Made by a program: the position numbers and the translations under genes. A DNA stretch of 64,000 bases from NCBI GenBank assembly GCA_034190875.2, contig CM067343.1:21369423-21433422 (forward strand), written 5' to 3'. Shown here piece by piece: positions 11,951-25,800 of the stretch. Source of the stretch: Urechis unicinctus (lineage: Eukaryota; Annelida; Polychaeta; Xenopneusta; Urechidae). Position 1 is the first letter of the stretch. The number at the start of each line of letters is the position of its first letter. The notes beneath the pieces are model-generated. The model worked only from the letters and a program-made list of their open reading frames with translations. It made no database searches and had not been told where the DNA came from.

Positions 11951-14900
11951 TAAATTTCAGTATCTCTTAAAGCACAGTTCGTTAATACACAACGTATAAA
12001 ACATGACGGTGCCGTTAAATAACCCGTACATTGGATGTAGAATTCGATATATGATAATACGTGATGGAATATATTGAAGGTAAAATGTGGGTTAATCTCT
12101 AGCATATATATTATTGCCGAATTATTACATACAAACATAGTAATCTTTCAAAAAGCGAATTGTTTGAGTTTGAGCGATTAGCTTTCTAGGCAAATAACCC
12201 GTTTTCGTCAAACCATTGTCGTTTATTGGGTCGTACTTGTGGCACCCGCAACGATACAGTTACACTAATTTACGAGCCAAGCATTAAACCCTGTCCCAAG
12301 TAGTAATGCAACAGTAAACGGTAGTGATTGAACTCTAACCAAGAGCTAACTCAACTGCTTCTCTTGCAGCTTACTTTGCATCGTTGAAAAAACGGTATAT
12401 ACTGATTGATAAACACCTACAATGAAAGATAGCTTTGCTCTGTCGTCTGCAGGCTAAAGTGACGAATTGTATGCTTCTTATGTGAAAATAAGCTAGTACC
12501 CCTTGCACTTATTTCTGCTAAACGTTAATATGTCGTTGCTGCACTGCAGAGCAAACGGTGTATAGATAGATCTGCGCTTGGTTTGTGTAGTCTGTCATTC
12601 AGGTTTGCATTACGCTATGCCACATTTGTATTTAGATAACGACTTTCACTGAGCATCATCATCGAAACATTTATATTGATCTATTGCACCATGTAATAAT
12701 ACGGACACCTGCATAATAATTAATGGAGCTAGTCTGCCGTTCCTGTTTTCGCTCATCCGGTTTTAAACTACATGTGATATTCAACGCCCGTTTCACCGAC
12801 AAACCATTCCGATATTGCAGCAAGACAATTAAGCGTTGTCAAGACGAGTATGGTTGCCTGCAAAGACCCCAGAGTAAGAGGGACAAAACATTGTATCATC
12901 AGAAACAAAGCTTATTGAATAAACGACACAGTCATTTTCGGCTATGCGCGATTGACGCTTATAAGGCTGCACCTGGAGGGTTATTTCTACGGGCGATGTT
13001 ACTTCCTCAGTGATATGTTGCGCGTAGCCCACTCGGTAGCATTAATAAGACTGACAACACATCAACAGCAATATTTTTATTAATTGCATCAGATTTTACG
13101 AAACATGCTCGATGTGATAAGTACACAGCTTCACTGGACGCTCTGTATAAAGCGTTTATGCAGCAATAATAAACAAAGATAATTCAATCTGTCGCGTAAC
13201 GAACTCGTTAACGAAGATGTACGCATTAAAGCGTGTATTGACTGGAATTTTTTTTGGTCTGCTCTTAACATATATGCGTAGGCTGACCGCCCTGGACATT
13301 GATCCATGACGCTCACACAGTACACATTTTCTGATAAACTATGAAAGATAATTAAATGACTAACTGAAACTGAAAGTCACTTGTCATGCATAATTATCGC
13401 GGTACTATGGTTTTATTTATTGAGCATACGCATTGTACCAAGCGCATGGCCACACCAGTGACATCCTGGCTACACTGGGCCAGCAGCACCCAACTAAGGC
13501 TCTACTTGAAATGTTGGTTTCTGTAAGCGATGATATATCGGATTTGTAATGTACCATGCACCGCGTACATCTGTAAGCTAGTTATGTCGAACACGCTCGA
13601 TACAAACATCCAGAGATAAGCTTTGCATGGTCGTTGAACAATATCGTTGGTTTGCCATAATGCTATGGGTGTTTTTCACATGTTACACAGTCGATAGCAT
13701 AGCAGACATAATAATGAACCATATTTCCTCTGAACTCTCTCCGCCGATTAATGTATGGACATATTATAATATTCTTAAGAAATAATTATTTTTAAGAAAT
13801 CTTATTTTCACCGACCAATTGATAAAAACACATGAAAACGTCTCTTACCTCATAAAGTAAGTTGTTAGGTATTCACACGTTACTTCACTATATGATATAT
13901 AACTAAGAACCAAATTCTTAATATATGGTCGCAGCAGCTTTAGCGAATAACTTGAATGTGTACGTATTTCCCTATCCCACTCATCACATGCGCCTGTGAG
14001 CGGAGTTAGGTTTTGTAATATTGCAATATTTTCAATGTTTTTCTTCAAAAGCACAATGCCAGTCGGCACACATTGACTGTGTAATGACGTAATCTTTGTC
14101 CTCAAGTTACAAAATACCGCAACCTATGCTACATATATATTCTTATTTTATTAATGGATTAAGCCAGAGTATGTTTTTACCTATTCACTTCAGGTCAATA
14201 ATTAGCAGAATGTTTTTCATAAACTTGGTTATCTGTCACAACATAATACATGTCACTTGACAAACTTATCAAATTTAAATACAACCTCACAACTATCAGG
14301 ATGCTGTGTAAACTCTTCGGTTTGCAGTGCTTTGAGTTCTTGCATTAGGATACATCTCTGCAAATCGTCATGCCATCAAAACCTTAAGCATGCATGATGC
14401 ATCATACTGCAATTGCTTTGAGATAAGCGTACTAAACCTGCTACTGCGCGGAAATCCGTATTTAAAGATGTTTTCAGTTGACCCCGAGAATGTTAAGAGT
14501 GAATGACAACTCGTAGTGGACATCAAATGTAATAAAATTGCATTGTTGAATAACTTGGCAGAATCCGTCAAAAGACTTTCCCGGGGTAGGTCTCTTTAAC
14601 ACTTGTCCAGATAATTGACTTGCTGGGAGCACTGACATGACGTCGAAAGGTGAGTGATTGGCAAGCCAGTAATGACTGACTCCTATCTACGAACCGGTTA
14701 TATTTGGCTTTGTATTTGCTCTAGGTGGTATTAACGGTTAGGCTAATACCCCGAGAATAGTCTGAGTGACACTTTATTAGCATCAATTCATGTTTGTACA
14801 TTTAAGGGCGATATTTACCGAACATAGGGTTTGTATATGTGGACCAAAATCCTGAAAATAACGTCTAAGGCCTCTTTTGCAATCCGCAAAGGTTGCTCTC

Positions 14901-15145
14901 TGTTTGCTTCATGATGACAGTAGTGTATTTCTGTGATTCTAATGTGTCACTTGTAACAAGCTTGGAGCTCGTGCTATCATATATATCCAGTAGGTTTTAA
15001 GATATTCCGTGGAATTGATATGTTTCATGTGCATGAGGTGTGTGTGCTTGACTTATATTCAGCTATTTTTCAAGGTGTAAACTAAGTTGGTTGCACATTA
15101 TTCCAGTTAATGTGTAAGTGATACCATGTCACCGATATATTGAAA
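11951..15145. other. Unassigned non-coding stretch
   Basis: I find no protein-coding gene, RNA gene, microsatellite or transposon end that I can support. The reading frames are below about 100 residues, have no recognisable motif and are spread over all frames. It probably belongs to the same duplicated landscape, but I could not match it to another block by eye. Confidence 0.5.
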
Positions 15146-15480
15146 GTCAAGCATATGTGCCTTACTTGACTGGTACTGAACACTGTCATCCTTCTCATTG
15201 TGTCTGCTTAATAAGCAAAACATAAGGATATATCTATCCTTGTTATCACTGGCAATCATGGTAACATTGTATGGCATACTTCTCTGGTTCATGCACATTG
15301 AGATTCCAATCAAACGTCCTGCACCATTATGCCAATATCTTTTTATCAACCTGCATTATTCAAAGAATCAATTTTGTATCCTGCACAGCTTCATTGTAGA
15401 TGGTCCACATTAGTGAAGTCATCGTTCTTGAAATGTGAGTTTATCTTTACATGGCGTCGGGTTGTTGCTTGCATTAGTGT
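15146..15480 (+). repeat. Gamma block, copy 1
   Basis: This matches 60845-61125 in direct orientation. Anchors are 15160-15190 with 60848-60876, 15245-15330 with 60930-61012, and 15375-15440 with 61030-61095. Identity is roughly 75-80% by eye. In both places the block sits directly upstream of a delta block. No gene is recognised. Confidence 0.7.
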
Positions 15481-15589
15481 ATTTAGTGTGACAGACAAAA
15501 AATATTAATCAGACGTTGCTTTGACGTTCGAATAACGTTGGATCTTTTAGGGTTGCATTAATCAAATCACAGATGATTTAAAACTGTCA

Positions 15590-16560
15590 TGATTCTATTT
15601 GTAAAACATGCTTCGAGGCATAATGTAAGCGATGTATGCGCCATCTGTCCTCTTATATATAAATCAGCCTTGAACAACTTTGACAACCGACTTCCTTATC
15701 CATTTGAACCGCGCCACTTATTTGTCAGTTTATACAACGCAGGTAAGGCTAGACGCAGCGATGAGAAGGTCATACAGGTTGACAGACAACAAAATAATCA
15801 TATGATGTTGCTGGTAGAGCGACACATTATGAGCGGTGAATGGACCTTGCGTAATGTTCGAATGGGGATAGCAACGATCTATTTGAGGTAATGGTAACAT
15901 TAGACTACTCCACATTTATGTGGTATGAGGTGCTGGGTCATCATTAGCAAATAATCTGATAGATTTACAGGCTGAATATTACTGGATAAATTATTATACT
16001 AGACGCAAATACCATACGTTTTCGTAGAATTCTTGCTATACCGTTTTAAGATCACAGATAATGACAAATAATGGAAGTCAATCATAGGTTCCTCTTTGGC
16101 AAGCACAACACAATGTTGCAGTGCTGCTCGAAATCGATCAATTTGTCGAAACTCAGCCCTTGAATATTTAGATTTAGTACGTGGTTGCCATATTTATGAC
16201 ATAAATATGTTCTTGTCTTGTTATTACCAGTAACACTTTTACCATACTCGGATTATGCAGAGTATTGCAAGAGCAATAAAAGGTGGCTAAAATTTGTTAA
16301 ATTGTCAGAGAACCTGCAATGCATTGTCTCTTTCTACATTTGAACGAGTAATCTGAGACTGAACACAACATAAATAGCATCACGAAGATTGAATCTATTA
16401 AGATACTAACAGAACATATCACATACATCATCTCTTTGAAAGCATAAACAAATAAATTTTAAGGCACATAATTGAAGACCATAGTGCTCTCGAGAAAAGT
16501 GACAACTGGTCACGTCACATATTGCCCGCTTGTTTAGTTGGGGGTATTAAAAAAGTTAAC
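15590..16560 (-). repeat. Delta block segment in inverted orientation
   Basis: This is the reverse complement of the 3560-4800 part of the delta block. 15629-15775 pairs with about 4790-4620, 15800-15850 with about 4570-4510, 15899-16210 with about 4395-4085, and 16385-16470 with about 3905-3825. The flanks, gamma upstream and the later delta sequence downstream (16931-17510), remain in forward order. The segment therefore appears to have flipped in place. The fragment at 46255-46425 has this same orientation. The 100-residue plus-strand frame 15589-15891 mirrors the minus-strand frame 4294-4569, but only through shared DNA ancestry. Confidence 0.75.
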
Positions 16561-16930
16561 AGATTTGTACAGAATTGAACCAGATGAAGGGTATCGCTTC
16601 GTTGCTTCATGGTTTAACATCAAACTAATCAAACAGCATGCACCTTGCTTTAATGCATATTTTCTCGAGAGAGGAAAGCAAGGTTAAATAATGATCCTCG
16701 ATACGCTAAATACTTCAATTGTCAATGTCAATTTGAGCTTGAAATGGCTGTCAATCCGTTAAGTGACTAAATCGAAGTTGACACGGATTCGCACTGTTAA
16801 ATATTCTTAGTGGATGCGTCAATAAAGCAAGTTTGCGATTATTGTCGAGGAAATATTTGTCGTCTTATTAAATCTTGCTGGATTGGTTTAAGATTATATT
16901 TAGAGGTTGACGTAACCAACATTTCTATAT
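16561..16930. other. Unassigned junction stretch inside the delta copy
   Basis: This lies between the inverted and forward delta segments. I could not align it confidently with the corresponding 4800-5390 part of copy 1. It contains no recognisable gene. The right-hand inversion breakpoint should be here. Confidence 0.4.
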
Positions 16931-17510
16931 TGGGATAAAGATTCGGAAACAGTAATTGCAACTCGCAATCATTTTTCCAATGATAATTGCCAATGGAATA
17001 GCTGCAGAGCCATTTTGCACAGTTGCCGAGATCTATCACAATCCCCTGCTGGTATTTAACAATGTACCACTCGGTCATGGAAACAAATGACTAACCAGGG
17101 GCGATCGTTGACAGTCATGGCTAATCACTGAGATTGCACGCCATTTGATATATAATTTATTGCCCCTGGCAATTGTCTGGCTAATTTCTCCTTTGTAGTG
17201 CTGATCATCTACTCCCTTGAAACGCAAATAATCCATCCGCTACGAACTTTTATGGTTGACTCACTGTGCATGGTTTTGTTTTCGTATTCCCTGCAACATT
17301 TGGATATGATGCAGACAATAACTGCGCCTTACCATCATGGTTTTTTTTAAGAATGCAGAACCTATTTTTGCAATCATAGATGTTGCATGCCAAGCACACA
17401 AATGTCTGTTCCTTATGCCAATGATAGGCCATAAAAGTGTATCTATTGAGAGAACATGTTCAAATGCCTGATTGTGTGTACACAAAACGATAAAATTCTT
17501 ATGATTGTCG
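16931..17510 (+). repeat. Delta block segment, forward
   Basis: This matches 5395-5720 and 63445-63760 in direct orientation. Anchors are 16950-17040 with 5430-5520 and 17290-17340 with 5640-5690. It shows that sequence after the inverted piece keeps its original orientation. No gene is recognised. Confidence 0.65.
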
Positions 17511-17572
17511 GTCACATAGTATTTGATGTCACGTGGTCACAAAAGTAATTTGCAAAACCCCTTTTTATCCCT

Positions 17573-18452
17573 ACAACGTTGTTCCTTGGTCTTCAAGGAG
17601 CTTGATCCTTATCAGTTCACTGATATTGCTCACATCAAGCGGCCTATTAAAATTTAGTGGATCGATACATTGTAACGTAGTTTAACTAATGTCCCATGAC
17701 GTTGCCAAACTGGTATCTGGTACGCCACAATACTCTCGTTCCTTCAATAAACTGGGAAAATTTGACAGGGTTCAAGGAACGCAACTACTTTCATGTATTC
17801 ACCACAGAAGTTTTAACCCTCCATTACATGTGCTTACATTGGCCTTTCACTCGGCCTTTAATTTGTCAGTTAACAGCTCGATCCTTATCAATTTTCTGAT
17901 ATTGCGCACATCAAACGGCCTTTAAAAATTTGGTCGATCGATACATTGTTACGTAGTTTTGCTACTTTCCCATAACGTTGCCAAACGTGTATGTGGTTCT
18001 CCTCAATACTCTCATCCCTTCAATAAACGGGGTGATTTTGACAGGGTTCAAAGAACACAATTACTTTCATGTATTCACTACATCAGTTTTAACCCTCCAT
18101 TACATGTGCTTACATTGCCCTTCCACTCGGCCTTTCATAGGTCAGTTGACAGCAACGTTGATCCCTGGTCTTCACGGAGCTTGATCCTAATCAATTTGCT
18201 CATATTGCGCACATCAAACGGCCTTTTAAAATTTAGTCGATCGATACATTGTTACGTAGTTTTACTACTTTCCTATTACGTTGCCAAACTTGTATGTGAT
18301 ACGCCTCAATACTCTCGTTCCTTTAATAAACTCAGTGACTTTGACAGGGTTCAAAGAAATTACTTGCATGTATTCACTACATCAGTTTTAACCCTCCATT
18401 ACATGTTCTTACATTGGCCTTTCATTCGGCATTCAATATGTCAGCTGACAAC
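17573..18452 (+). repeat. Three-copy tandem repeat (276-303 bp period)
   Basis: Three head-to-tail units are visible: about 17573-17874, 17875-18152 and 18153-18452. The middle unit lacks ~27 bp that begins units 1 and 3. The units are about 85% identical by eye. They share a segment ending in a cgatcgatacattg motif, a Phe/Asn-Lys-rich translatable stretch, and a conserved cctccattacatg segment. The plus-strand frames 17689-17925 and 17959-18468 translate the same repeated amino-acid pattern, but the third unit shifts frame after its middle. A function is not evident; it may be a young satellite or minisatellite. Confidence 0.9.
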
Positions 18453-18884
18453 CACTTTGGAGTACTAATTTGCGTGAAACATCCGGTATTTTTGTTACGT
18501 TATGAATTCCCTCCTATAATTTTCTTAGTTCGCAGTCAATGTGATTTTTTTCTCTTGATACAATGTTTCTTGTTGTATACCAAATGGCCGGTAATACTGA
18601 TTTTGTCACCTGTGCATGTCCACTGGCAAACACTTACACTGGATGGAATGATGATTATTTCAATATCTGATTTTGCTCGCCAAATGCACAAAAGCAATGC
18701 TTTATATATATTCCGCCGTGACGCATCGGGGCCATAATTCATCGTCATATCCAGAAGGTCGTGCCCTAATACTTTGAACTTTTAATGTACGTACAAATGA
18801 TGTTAGCCTCTCTCTTCTGTGTGCTTTGCTGGAGCCAACACCATCTAGCATCTTGTTTATAAAGTGTTTCTATTTCACCAATTG
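18453..18884. other. Unassigned stretch
   Basis: No gene or repeat is recognised between the tandem repeat and the partial beta block. Confidence 0.4.
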
Positions 18885-19515
18885 AGCTTATAAAGCAAGT
18901 GGGTCATATACTACCTGTCCATATATGGATAAAGCATACTGAATAACATTGCATGGGATAGTGTCTGTTATCTGCCCTTTGGATGTTATATAGTGCCACA
19001 ACTTAGCGTAATCTAATAACAGCGGGTTGCAATTGATAACTGCACATGGTGGCCTGCTGGCCTGCATAACTTTCAGCAATGCTGTTCAGAGATCTCAACA
19101 GCAGAGCTACCCAGCGCTGACTACGCATAGCTATTTAACGCTTGGAATCTTATCCAACAATCCTTATCATTGGACTATAAACCAATCGACAGTAACATTC
19201 AATAGAATAATCGAATTTTCCCCCATTTGGTGCGCAGGCATCTCCTTGTTATAAGCCCCTTGTCTTATGTGATGTAGGTTATATGGTTACGCAAGACAGA
19301 TAATGCGCTCTCCATCGACCATATTGGTTTTGCCACGCTGCCGATACGATGTAGGCTACGTTGGTCAGCAAGTCAGGCGGAGCATACGTTTTCCTCTTCT
19401 GGCAAAATCAACTGACCATATTTGTGTTGCCACGCAGTTTCCGGTAATTGTTCTGATATTATTACCGATGCCTTGGCTCCTCCCCCTTGTGGAGCCTAAC
19501 GCATACTCAGCTATG
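18885..19515 (+). repeat. Partial beta block
   Basis: Only the 3' part of the beta block is clear. 19090-19250 matches 7650-7800 (including a shared catttggtgc stretch), and 19265-19500 matches 35480-35700 and 9760-9930. Identity is about 75-80% by eye. The beginning (18885-19090) aligns only weakly. No gene is recognised. Confidence 0.65.
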
Positions 19516-19701
19516 TATGATACACTTGTGATGAAAGATGATAACAGGATATAATCGAACGATCGCACATCATACATATTAGTCTCGGTATGCTACTAAG
19601 GTCATTTTGGTGTACACAACCCAGCCATTGTGGGATCCAGTGAAAATAGACGCATGCATTTAAACGTTGCATTGCGTCGTCCAGTATATATACATTTATA
19701 T

Positions 19702-19830
19702 AAGAGAGGAAGTACAAGAAGAAACTGAAGAAGAAAAAGAACAAGAAAACGAAGAAGAAGAGGAACAAGAGGAAGAAGATATAGAAAAAGATCAATAAGA
19801 TGACTAAGAAGAAGACGAAGAAGAAGAGTA
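19702..19830. repeat. Purine-only-like (GAA/GAAGAA) tract
   Basis: The plus strand is almost entirely A and G, rich in gaa and aag triplets, for about 130 bases. The opposite strand reads as the Phe/Leu/Val-rich chance frames 19511-19861 and 19602-19919. Polypurine mirror-like tracts of this sort can form triplex DNA, which is family knowledge and not shown here. Confidence 0.85.
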
Positions 19831-22800
19831 CACGAAATATTAACAAAGCATATATTATCATGTATTATCACGTTTTGAGACAAAATGGTCTGTGGAGTAT
19901 TTTTTAACATTATTTTCATCGCACCACAATATAATGACTAATAATACCACTGCTATATATAAAAATGCGTTAAACATTATACAAAAAGAACAATTGATAG
20001 TGACAACATATAATATACATTCACATGACAGTTTTATGTCCGTTAATAACAAAGCATTGGAATCATGTATTGATATAAAATCAACTTCAGCATCGCGTAT
20101 TCTACAATTAACGTCTCTCTAATAAACGCTTGACATGTTATTTTCTGCAGGTGAAAAAGTTGCAATACATAACTTGCAACGAAGTATTATTTGCTCCAAT
20201 TATTCCTTATTTGGCGGAATGTAGATAACGATAATGTTGTGACACATAAAGAAGACGCAAACGGTGTAGAACGAATTGTCGAGTGAACATATTTATGAAT
20301 GATTTGGGCAGGCGATTATACTGGCCACGCTATATTCATGAAAGTCAGTAATCATCAAAATCTGATTCGCTTTATAAAGTGTGTCGGTATGACTATCATA
20401 TGCAGCTCTGCTTATATATCTGATTTTTAAATTATTTGTGCTTTTGTGATGATTGGATTTGCACTACTCAATGCTCAAATGCCGTACTGAAAATGTCGAT
20501 GAATTATTGCCAAGTATACGGCTTTGAGGACTATTTTCTCTTCATCGCAAACATTCACTGTGATTAAAGACAACGTATTTGTCGATTGTTCAATACTGTT
20601 ATGCATGTTTTTGATCTGTTACAGTAGTACCTTGTAAATTAATGGGAACAAACATAGCCTTGGATTCTCTCGTGGACAGAGCATAATATTCAAGCCTCTC
20701 TGTCCACAATGCAATTATCCTGTTATTTTGTAACGGAGAGGGAGCAATAATGACGTGTCGAAATCATAGCCATAAGCTCTCTATCATTTATAAAACCTAC
20801 AACTTTTAAGTTATGGTGTATGACAACTAACCACAACAAAAAAGACACTCATTATCAAGCAGAAAAACCGCCCTTTTTAACTGTTTTAAGTAATCAATGC
20901 ACCATTTTTTTATAAACTTTCAGTCAATGGGGCGGTTTGTGCATTTCATGATATCATATGTTAGGCATGATGGGCTTTGCCGGCTCTAATATGGATTATT
21001 TAATTAGGTGATGATAAGATCTTGGTGAACTCTAACAAAGTTACTTAATGATAACAAGTTCTTTCATTTAATCTTAACATTTCTATATGGCATCAATCTT
21101 GTAGGTTCCATCTGAAGAGCTTTTGTTGCGAGGAACAGCAGACTTGTTTATTGTTAAGTCATTAAATAACATACAACGTGTTGGAAGGGTAAGGAATCTA
21201 TCAGATAAATGTATTGCTCCCTCGCTAATGCTCATTAAACCAGATGCATTCCCCGTTTAAATAAAGGTGAAGATTAACGATTGGCAAATCCAATTAAATG
21301 AGCTGGGCGTGGAATAATTCTCTTCATAGTGATATTACATACACCATGTGTTCTATATCCTTTCGTCTACATGTGTGACAATAAAATCCCTCGCCATATT
21401 GAGGCATGATCAATCGAACACTTAGAAAATGCAAGTTTTTAGACATACATGCGTCACAAGATTCCAGCCGCCTGCTATACTAACCTCACACTACTCGCAT
21501 TTCACCCAATCAATACGCGGATAGGAAAAATAAAAAGTTTTACTGTTATTGTGTACATTAAGTGGCGAATGTTTTTTGTGCCAGTCAAATCTAACACAAT
21601 ATTTCTGGTTGTGATGCGTGATGAAACTGCTTTTTTCATGCGCACTAGAAGCCCGAGGGTCACCCATTATGAATTATAAATCAAATATGTTACGGACATA
21701 GCAGACTTGAAGCATATAGTATGTCTATCTATTTTGCCAAATCAAGCAAGAATGCATTAGACTTTAACAAGGACGTTTATCATCATTATTGTACCAACAT
21801 TTTATCTCTGCAATTCCATTCGCCCTAGAATTTTGCTCAATGATTAATCAAAGTAAACGGGTGTTACTAAGTCTCTAAATCAAAAGTAGAATCTGTTTCT
21901 ATTTTTCTGTAAGCCAAGAGTAACTGTAGTACCGCTGACTGTTAAATTTGTTGTTGGTTTTATAATCGGCCTTTAAAATTATATTGGCTATCAACGCCTG
22001 TTGAGGGTATGTTTCAAAAAGTATTAAATTTGGAGGCTAATGTAGTGGCACACAACGCCTGTATCATAAGCTTATTTCGCATCATTCTATCTATCCATAT
22101 TAGCTTCTACGTTAACTGGAATAGGGATCACCCAAACCCCTAAAATTTACGGTAAATAGTTGAATGTGACTGTTGCGTTAGTGGAGACATTAGCTGCTAA
22201 CACAACAGTGGTAAAAATAGTTACCTGCTTAGCCATGAGCCTTATGGCATACGTATGCGTTTGACATGTAAGTATGACTACTTGTATTGCAAAAAATGTA
22301 TAAGTAAACTAGATATTAAAATTCTCAACGCATGGCCACAGGAGCGATTTGCGCAAGAGCTAATCCATCGGTCAAATACACCAAATGCAAATGTGACATG
22401 ACTCATAGATGTATGCAATTACAATATTATAATGCGGTGCGTATATACCATTGCGTACGCTGTAGCATATCTTCTAAGAACCACAAATATGTTTGGTTAA
22501 AGCTACACATTGCGCAGTATGTTTCGCTTGTAAGTATCGCCGCAGTAGATTGTGCTCAAACGTATGAAGTTCTGGACGTTAAAAGGAAAAATTCAATGCA
22601 AACCGACACCGAAAAAAGCTGTTGACACATATGACTGAACAACGTTGCAACTAGATATGTTTTAAACTTTTAATGCCACAGGAAAAAAATATTAAGCATA
22701 AAAATCTACCAAAACTATATATTACCGTCAATTACATTGAATCTGGTTCACTGGTAAGTATTCTGTAGATGCGTTTGCTTATTTTTATGCGGTTTTGATT

Positions 22801-25800
22801 GGTAAGTGCTTTAAGACTGCCACAATTCTAAGATGTATGTCATTGTGCATGATGTAATGGGGGATCTTGTCGCAGCTATGTATGGGGAGAGGAGATAATA
22901 TTATGATCCAACCGCTTAAAACAGTATGCTGCGAATCTCCTCTTTACTGACAGCAAGATGGTATTTGTAGATGTGCATATTTGTGAGTATAAACCATATA
23001 TAGTGTATTTCCAAATACACTTTATAAAATACTTGGTGCTGTATGTATATAGGCGTTTTATTATTCATTGTTTAGAGTTTTATTATTTAACATTCAATAT
23101 AGCTCGTTGGTAAGGCATCATCATTTATGTGATTCTGCGAGTAATCTGGATTTGGTATGACAGGTGTATGGGATGCAGGGATATCCACTAGATGCGACAG
23201 GTCGTCGGTCTTTTAAAACACTATTTAATTTATGAGGTCGACAGTTCTGTGGCTGAAGCTTGGAAGAGCTACATTCATCAAGTAAATCTTAACTTGCTCT
23301 GTGGTGATAATACTCATTGGTTTTTGCCACCTGCCCGTTTGATATCCTGGACCACCCCATCCTCCAGCGGACACGGACCATCTTTGGATATTAAAACGGT
23401 GCTTTCCTAGTTCAAGTCCCGTCTCAGAGTTTAAAATTATTGGTTTTCGGCAACAGAATATATTAACCATGACAATTTGTGTTTGGTGATCCCCTGATAC
23501 TTGGGTATGTATAGCACTCTATTGTGATATCTCACCGATTGGTTATTGCAGCAGCTCGCACAAAGGCCTGCCAAATACACCGTTATAAGAGCTTTAAAAA
23601 CACACACTACGCTAAGGGTAATCACACGTATTACCAAGCGTCACCGAAGAACTTTGGTGCTGATGTAGTGGTTGCCATTCCCGTTGGACAGATGAAGAAC
23701 CAGGTACGTTATGATGAACAGTACCGTTTAATTGCCTCATGGTTAGCTGAGACTGCCGCACGGAGCCAAATGATTTATGCGCTTACCTACTCACCAAGAA
23801 TAGCATTCCAGTCAATGTTTGCATAACTGTGGACAGCAGGCGCCAATGTGACAACAGTAGCATAAATAACAATAATCACTAATGTACAATGTAGACATGT
23901 CAATTAGCATCCCCTTTGGTTCCAGTGGTTTGTGATGGGTTACGTCAGATTGGTTGTTTCATAGTTTCATCCACACAGCCCTGCTCCTATATGTCCGCGG
24001 AGTTATCGGTTCCCCCACCCCTTAAGACAAATTGTAATCAAGACTGGCAGCTCATGCAAACATAAACATTATTGTTTTCCGTACCATCCACTTCTATTTC
24101 TACTTGTCACCATCCATAAGCTCACGGGCAGATACATTGCACAATTGTTTGACATCCGGTCAGAACGCAACATAGTCCATGGCTAAGGCCGCCTGCAAAG
24201 ACGATAGATAAAGCCGTATTAGGTAATATTAGAACAACTGTGTTCAGTCGATAATAAAAGGATTGAACAGAAAATCCTTACACATCAGCGAAACCTCGTC
24301 GCAACAACATGGTTACGTTAAAACACTTCAAATAAGGAAATATAGCATGACATATTGCTGCCAATATAATCCCTAGCAATGCAAATACGATTCTAGTTAC
24401 GACAAATATGCCGGAGTAAGCAGGTCATCCTAAGCATATGGCTGTTTCATTAATTTTGGGATCGAGCGGCACTTGTTATAGGGCGCACATGTAAAACCTA
24501 GTGGAATCATATCCCTCGATGGCGGTTATTCTCGTATCTTGCAATTATTACAATTTTCATCCTATATCTGTTGCAATAATTCGTGTTCTACAATGAATGA
24601 TCAAGTTGGTGGCATTATTGGTGTATACATCAATTTTAATCCAATGTCTTTGCAGATATTTGATTCGCCTAAAACTGTGCTTGATCCGCTGGTTGAATGA
24701 AGGGCGAGCATTGCAAAACTGCTCTGTGTTGAACCAAAGGTTGCATATATGGAGATCGAATCCCGCCGTATCGCTTGCTTCAGGCTGGCGTAGCCGTACA
24801 TCGGCGCCGCCGATGGCAAGAGAGCGTAGCTAAAAAATGCTCAGCGACTGCATCGAAATGTCGGAGATGATCGCGTAATAATCGAGCAGATTATTGCTTG
24901 TTGTAGTTGATATCTTCACTAAAGATATAATTAGATATGAGGGAAACGTTCCTCCTAGTAATAAATATCATTGCAGATGGAATTAGGGTCTTATAAGTTG
25001 GTAAACGTAATTTATTTTTAGACGTTATATCCGAAACAAAGGGCTGGATGCAAGCCTCCTTGAAACGATTATTTTGGTAGCAATAATCTGTCGATCGTAT
25101 TACAAATGTTGCATTTGTGATTATAATAATTTGTCATTGTGTGCACATACTGAGAGTTGTTATTCGGAGTAAATTATTGTTAATCAGAGACCATAACATA
25201 GAGTGGATGGTGCTTAAGGCTTTAATAGGTTCCGGTCTCTTACACCAGACTTAAAGTAAAAGATCGCCAACTTCATCACTTTTATACAATGTCTAAATTT
25301 GATGCTTAATAGCTGCGCGTCTGTCATCAGAAGCGGCTTTATATTTTAACATAACAAAGTTGCCAGTCCAATATTTAGTCATTATTGATGTAACAAACTT
25401 TGTGTATTATCCAAGGATTCTGTCATTCTCAACAACAACACTTACCCCCTTGGCTTCCCCAGCATCACGTAATTAGATCTACTACTAAGGGAAGGTCGCA
25501 CTAGGGCTAATGTATGACATAGTCTAGCCATGCAGAACGGGTGTTGTGACGTCCTGCAATGTTTTAATCATCGTAAACGATGCACATACAAACTCAACTA
25601 ATGTATAACAACGTCACTCTCTGACCGGGGCAAAACTTTTATTCCACCAAAGATTATTTTCCCGTTTTCTTGAATTGCTTCGATTTATAACGGTTCAAAA
25701 AGAGCTACTACCCACATGGTGATGTTGATTGTTAGTTTCACTCCCCGGATGTTAGTGGGAGCCACTTACAGTGCGGTCACACGCGTTCATGAGGAGTCGA

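Noticed and set aside
17959..18468. 169-residue ORF over the tandem repeat as a real protein
   Set aside because: Its length follows from the repeat period; unit 3 shifts frame and there is no recognised domain.
19511..19919. Hydrophobic Phe/Leu-rich minus-strand frames resembling a membrane protein
   Set aside because: They are the reverse reading of a GAA-type polypurine tract.
23400..23440. tRNA-like B-box word (agttcaagtccc)
   Set aside because: No matching A-box lies at the right distance and no cloverleaf can be drawn.
23524..23826. 100-residue plus-strand ORF considered as a possible gene
   Set aside because: No recognisable motif, no second copy to test and no supporting signals.
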